NCBI GenBank assembly: GCA_013042035.1
Contig: JABDQX010000084.1
Coordinates: 1-7,733, forward strand
Length of the DNA stretch: 7,733 nucleotides
Direction: 5' to 3'
Origin: Gammaproteobacteria bacterium
GTDB lineage: Bacteria > Pseudomonadota > Gammaproteobacteria > HK1
The notes below the pieces were generated by a model. It had not been told where the DNA came from and did not search any database. It was given only the letters and a program-made list of their open reading frames with translations. The translations under genes and the position numbers were made by a program. This document shows positions 5,851-7,733 of the stretch, piece after piece. Position 1 is the stretch's first letter, and each line of letters opens with the position of its first letter.

Positions 5851-7733
5851 TTACCCGCCCTTCGACAGGACCTGACGGTGACGTTGAAGCGTCCCAGCGG
5901 CGGGGAAAAGGTATATGTCGTGGGAGACCCTGTATCCGGGGAGGCTTATGAGTTCGACGAAAAAAGTTTTTTTCTGTGTCAGCTCTTCGATGGCCTTTCG
6001 AGACCGGATCAAATTGCACGCAAATACAGCGCATTCTTCGGCCAATCGATTACCCGGGAGGAGCTGACTCAATTTCTGACACAAATACGCGACCTGCACC
6101 TTCTGAATGAAGATGCCAATAAAAATACCGCCACGGAATCGAAATCCCATATCGCGGTTCGGAACGTTACTCATAGCGCGCTGAATAATGGCGCACCGAA
6201 TAACCGTGACGAGATCGATGCTCAAGACGGTACGTCATCCAACGAAGAACTCGATGAGGAACCCGATTGGAACAATACGCGCGGGAATACAAACAGCTAT
6301 CAGTGGTCGTTGTTCAATCCGCACAAACTATTCCTCCTGCTAAAGACCGCGACACAACCCTTGCGTGTATTGTTTCTTCTGTTGACGGCAGGCCTTGTGC
6401 CAGGGCTCGTCATCGCCTTTTTTACATACGGAAACAACCAACACCTGTTGCACCAGGATCTCGCCCTTCTCCAGGATGCGCGCGCCTATATCGGTCACCT
6501 GATATTCACACTGTTTGCCATCAGCCTGACACGTTGCCTGGTGCAAGGCGTACTCATAACCCGCTACGGTGGTTCGGTGAGAGAGTTCGGGATCAGATTG
6601 CGGTTTGGCATTATTCCACGATTCTACATCGATAAACATGCCGTCAGGGAGTTCGACAGACACGGCAAGCTATGGACTTATGGCGCCAATCTGTTGTTGC
6701 GGCTATTCCTGTTCGTATTCGGGATACTGGTATGGTTCTGGTTCCGGGGGACAGGCTCACAACTGGCGGCAAACGCCATCATTATCGCGCAGGCGGGTCT
6801 TTTCACCTTTCTCATCGTCAGTCTGCCCATCCGTAACGCCGATGGTTACCGCTGGCTAACGACATATTTTCGACTTCCCCCTACCTTGCTGCGGACATCA
6901 TTGGAAATATTTACCCGTATGATCACGGGCCGCCCACTACCCACGTCGATCCCGGCGGGAAAACGCTGGCGTTTTTTCAGTTACGCACTACTTCTAGCCG
7001 TCGTATGGAGCCTTATTTTCGTCAAGGTTACCACACATATTGCCGCCGGCATGACGCAAAGCTTTCCGGATATCTTCGGACACGCCACCGAAGCGCTCAT
7101 TCTATTGCTGGTAATCGGTTTGATTTTACGCTGGGTATGGTGGAAGTTTTCCCAAATCAGTGGCAAGCAAGAAAGTGCCGAAGACGCTTTCGCGCTACCG
7201 GTAGAAGAAAAGAAAACGCTAACGGAAAAACGCCTGAAAATGCTACTGATAACGGCTGTTGTTCTCGGTATCCTGATCATTCCTTATCCGTATCGTCCGG
7301 GGGGAGAAGTCACGCTACTACCGCCAAAACAGCAAAACATCCAGGCACCGGTATCCGGAAAAATCGTCGAGGTATTCTTCTCCGGCGGCGATGGAAAATG
7401 GATAGCGCGCGGCGAAATCGTGGCCAGGATGATCTCCAGCGAACTGGAAAACGAGATCCGTGTCCTCAAGGAAAGGATTGAACAACAGGCGGCGGAGGTA
7501 GAAAAACGCCACGTGCAACTTGCCAAACTACTGGCAGGCCCAAGACCCGAGGAGATAGCCGAGGTAAAAGCCAGATTGGAAAGGGCCGTGGCCCAGGTGG
7601 AGGTCGCCAGACGCCAGTTGGATACGGCGGTGGTCGCGGCGAAATTCAGTGTAAGGGAGCTTTCCCTGGTGCAACAGCTCGGGGATTCGATAGCCGCATT
7701 GACGGTCGAACAGACAAGAAAACAGATGAATAT
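5815..7733 (+). CDS. PqqD-like / degenerate M50 / HlyD-type fusion, envelope export adaptor (partial, runs off right edge)
   Basis: 639 complete codons with no stop. Residues about 12-97 resemble the PqqD-like winged-helix domain (LPALRQDL opening), which in peptide-export and RiPP systems often binds a leader peptide. Residues 103-165 form a polar Asn/Asp/Glu-rich linker. Residues about 183-490 hold some seven membrane segments (near 183-204, 225-247, 290-309, 318-338, 388-405, 428-444, 475-490) of the M50 / site-2 protease type. RYGGSVREFGI (250-260) matches the segment that normally follows HExxH, but the HExxH position reads RCLVQ (240-244). The third-ligand motif survives as NADGY (Asp343). 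Residues 498-540 are the first lipoyl half-motif of an HlyD adaptor (IQAPVSGKI at 509-517), followed by a long coiled coil from 543 to the edge. An inner-membrane adaptor of an export machine is likely, with zinc protease activity probably lost. Numbering is from ATG 5815, the longest form. ATG 5848 has the better ribosome site (GGAAG) and may be the true start. Confidence 0.82.
   Translation, partial: MAVQKNAPEDQMLPALRQDLTVTLKRPSGGEKVYVVGDPVSGEAYEFDEKSFFLCQLFDGLSRPDQIARKYSAFFGQSITREELTQFLTQIRDLHLLNEDANKNTATESKSHIAVRNVTHSALNNGAPNNRDEIDAQDGTSSNEELDEEPDWNNTRGNTNSYQWSLFNPHKLFLLLKTATQPLRVLFLLLTAGLVPGLVIAFFTYGNNQHLLHQDLALLQDARAYIGHLIFTLFAISLTRCLVQGVLITRYGGSVREFGIRLRFGIIPRFYIDKHAVREFDRHGKLWTYGANLLLRLFLFVFGILVWFWFRGTGSQLAANAIIIAQAGLFTFLIVSLPIRNADGYRWLTTYFRLPPTLLRTSLEIFTRMITGRPLPTSIPAGKRWRFFSYALLLAVVWSLIFVKVTTHIAAGMTQSFPDIFGHATEALILLLVIGLILRWVWWKFSQISGKQESAEDAFALPVEEKKTLTEKRLKMLLITAVVLGILIIPYPYRPGGEVTLLPPKQQNIQAPVSGKIVEVFFSGGDGKWIARGEIVARMISSELENEIRVLKERIEQQAAEVEKRHVQLAKLLAGPRPEEIAEVKARLERAVAQVEVARRQLDTAVVAAKFSVRELSLVQQLGDSIAALTVEQTRKQMN

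Noticed and set aside
1..7733. CRISPR arrays, tRNA or rRNA genes, origins
   Set aside because: No regularly spaced direct repeats, cloverleaf-like segments or conserved rRNA stretches were seen on reading through.

Overview
The window looks like chromosomal DNA from a Gram-negative gammaproteobacterium of roughly 50% GC. The best anchor is the ppiB-to-lpxH gene order, which also occurs in E. coli. LpxH is the lipid A pathway pyrophosphatase typical of beta- and gammaproteobacteria, and here it carries every metal ligand at the same residue number as the E. coli enzyme. The genus cannot be named from the sequence alone.

Left part (1-815): decayed accessory DNA. The edge holds what looks like the N-terminus of an IS66-type transposase on the minus strand. 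After about 390 bases with no recognisable gene comes the C-terminal scrap of a large helicase/nuclease of the type III restriction-subunit kind. A one-base deletion near 690 breaks it.

Middle (816-2898): a compact plus-strand envelope cluster. It encodes a PpiB-type cyclophilin carrying a signal peptide and a hydrophilic linker, then 11 bases later a 190-residue single-pass membrane protein, then lpxH. The middle protein is unusual: past its membrane segment, Met, Ile or Val occupies every position of an unbroken 3-4 spacing over 81 residues, 19 of 24 of them Met.

Right part (2899-7733): a roughly 370-base gene-free stretch with a candidate terminator from each side is followed by two minus-strand genes: a beta-lactamase-like serine hydrolase with a signal peptide, and upstream of it a 429-residue predicted beta-propeller without a signal peptide. 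Divergent from the propeller gene, with start codons as little as one base apart, is a long plus-strand frame that leaves the window. It encodes a PqqD-like N-terminal domain, a multi-pass M50 (site-2 protease) membrane domain whose HExxH motif is replaced by RCLVQ, and the beginning of an HlyD-type adaptor (lipoyl half-motif and coiled coil). The likely role is in export across the envelope. The divergent propeller is a candidate partner or cargo, but that link rests on position only.

The most interesting items are the methionine-core coiled-coil protein inside the ppiB-lpxH cluster, and the degenerate M50-HlyD fusion paired head-to-head with a leaderless beta-propeller.
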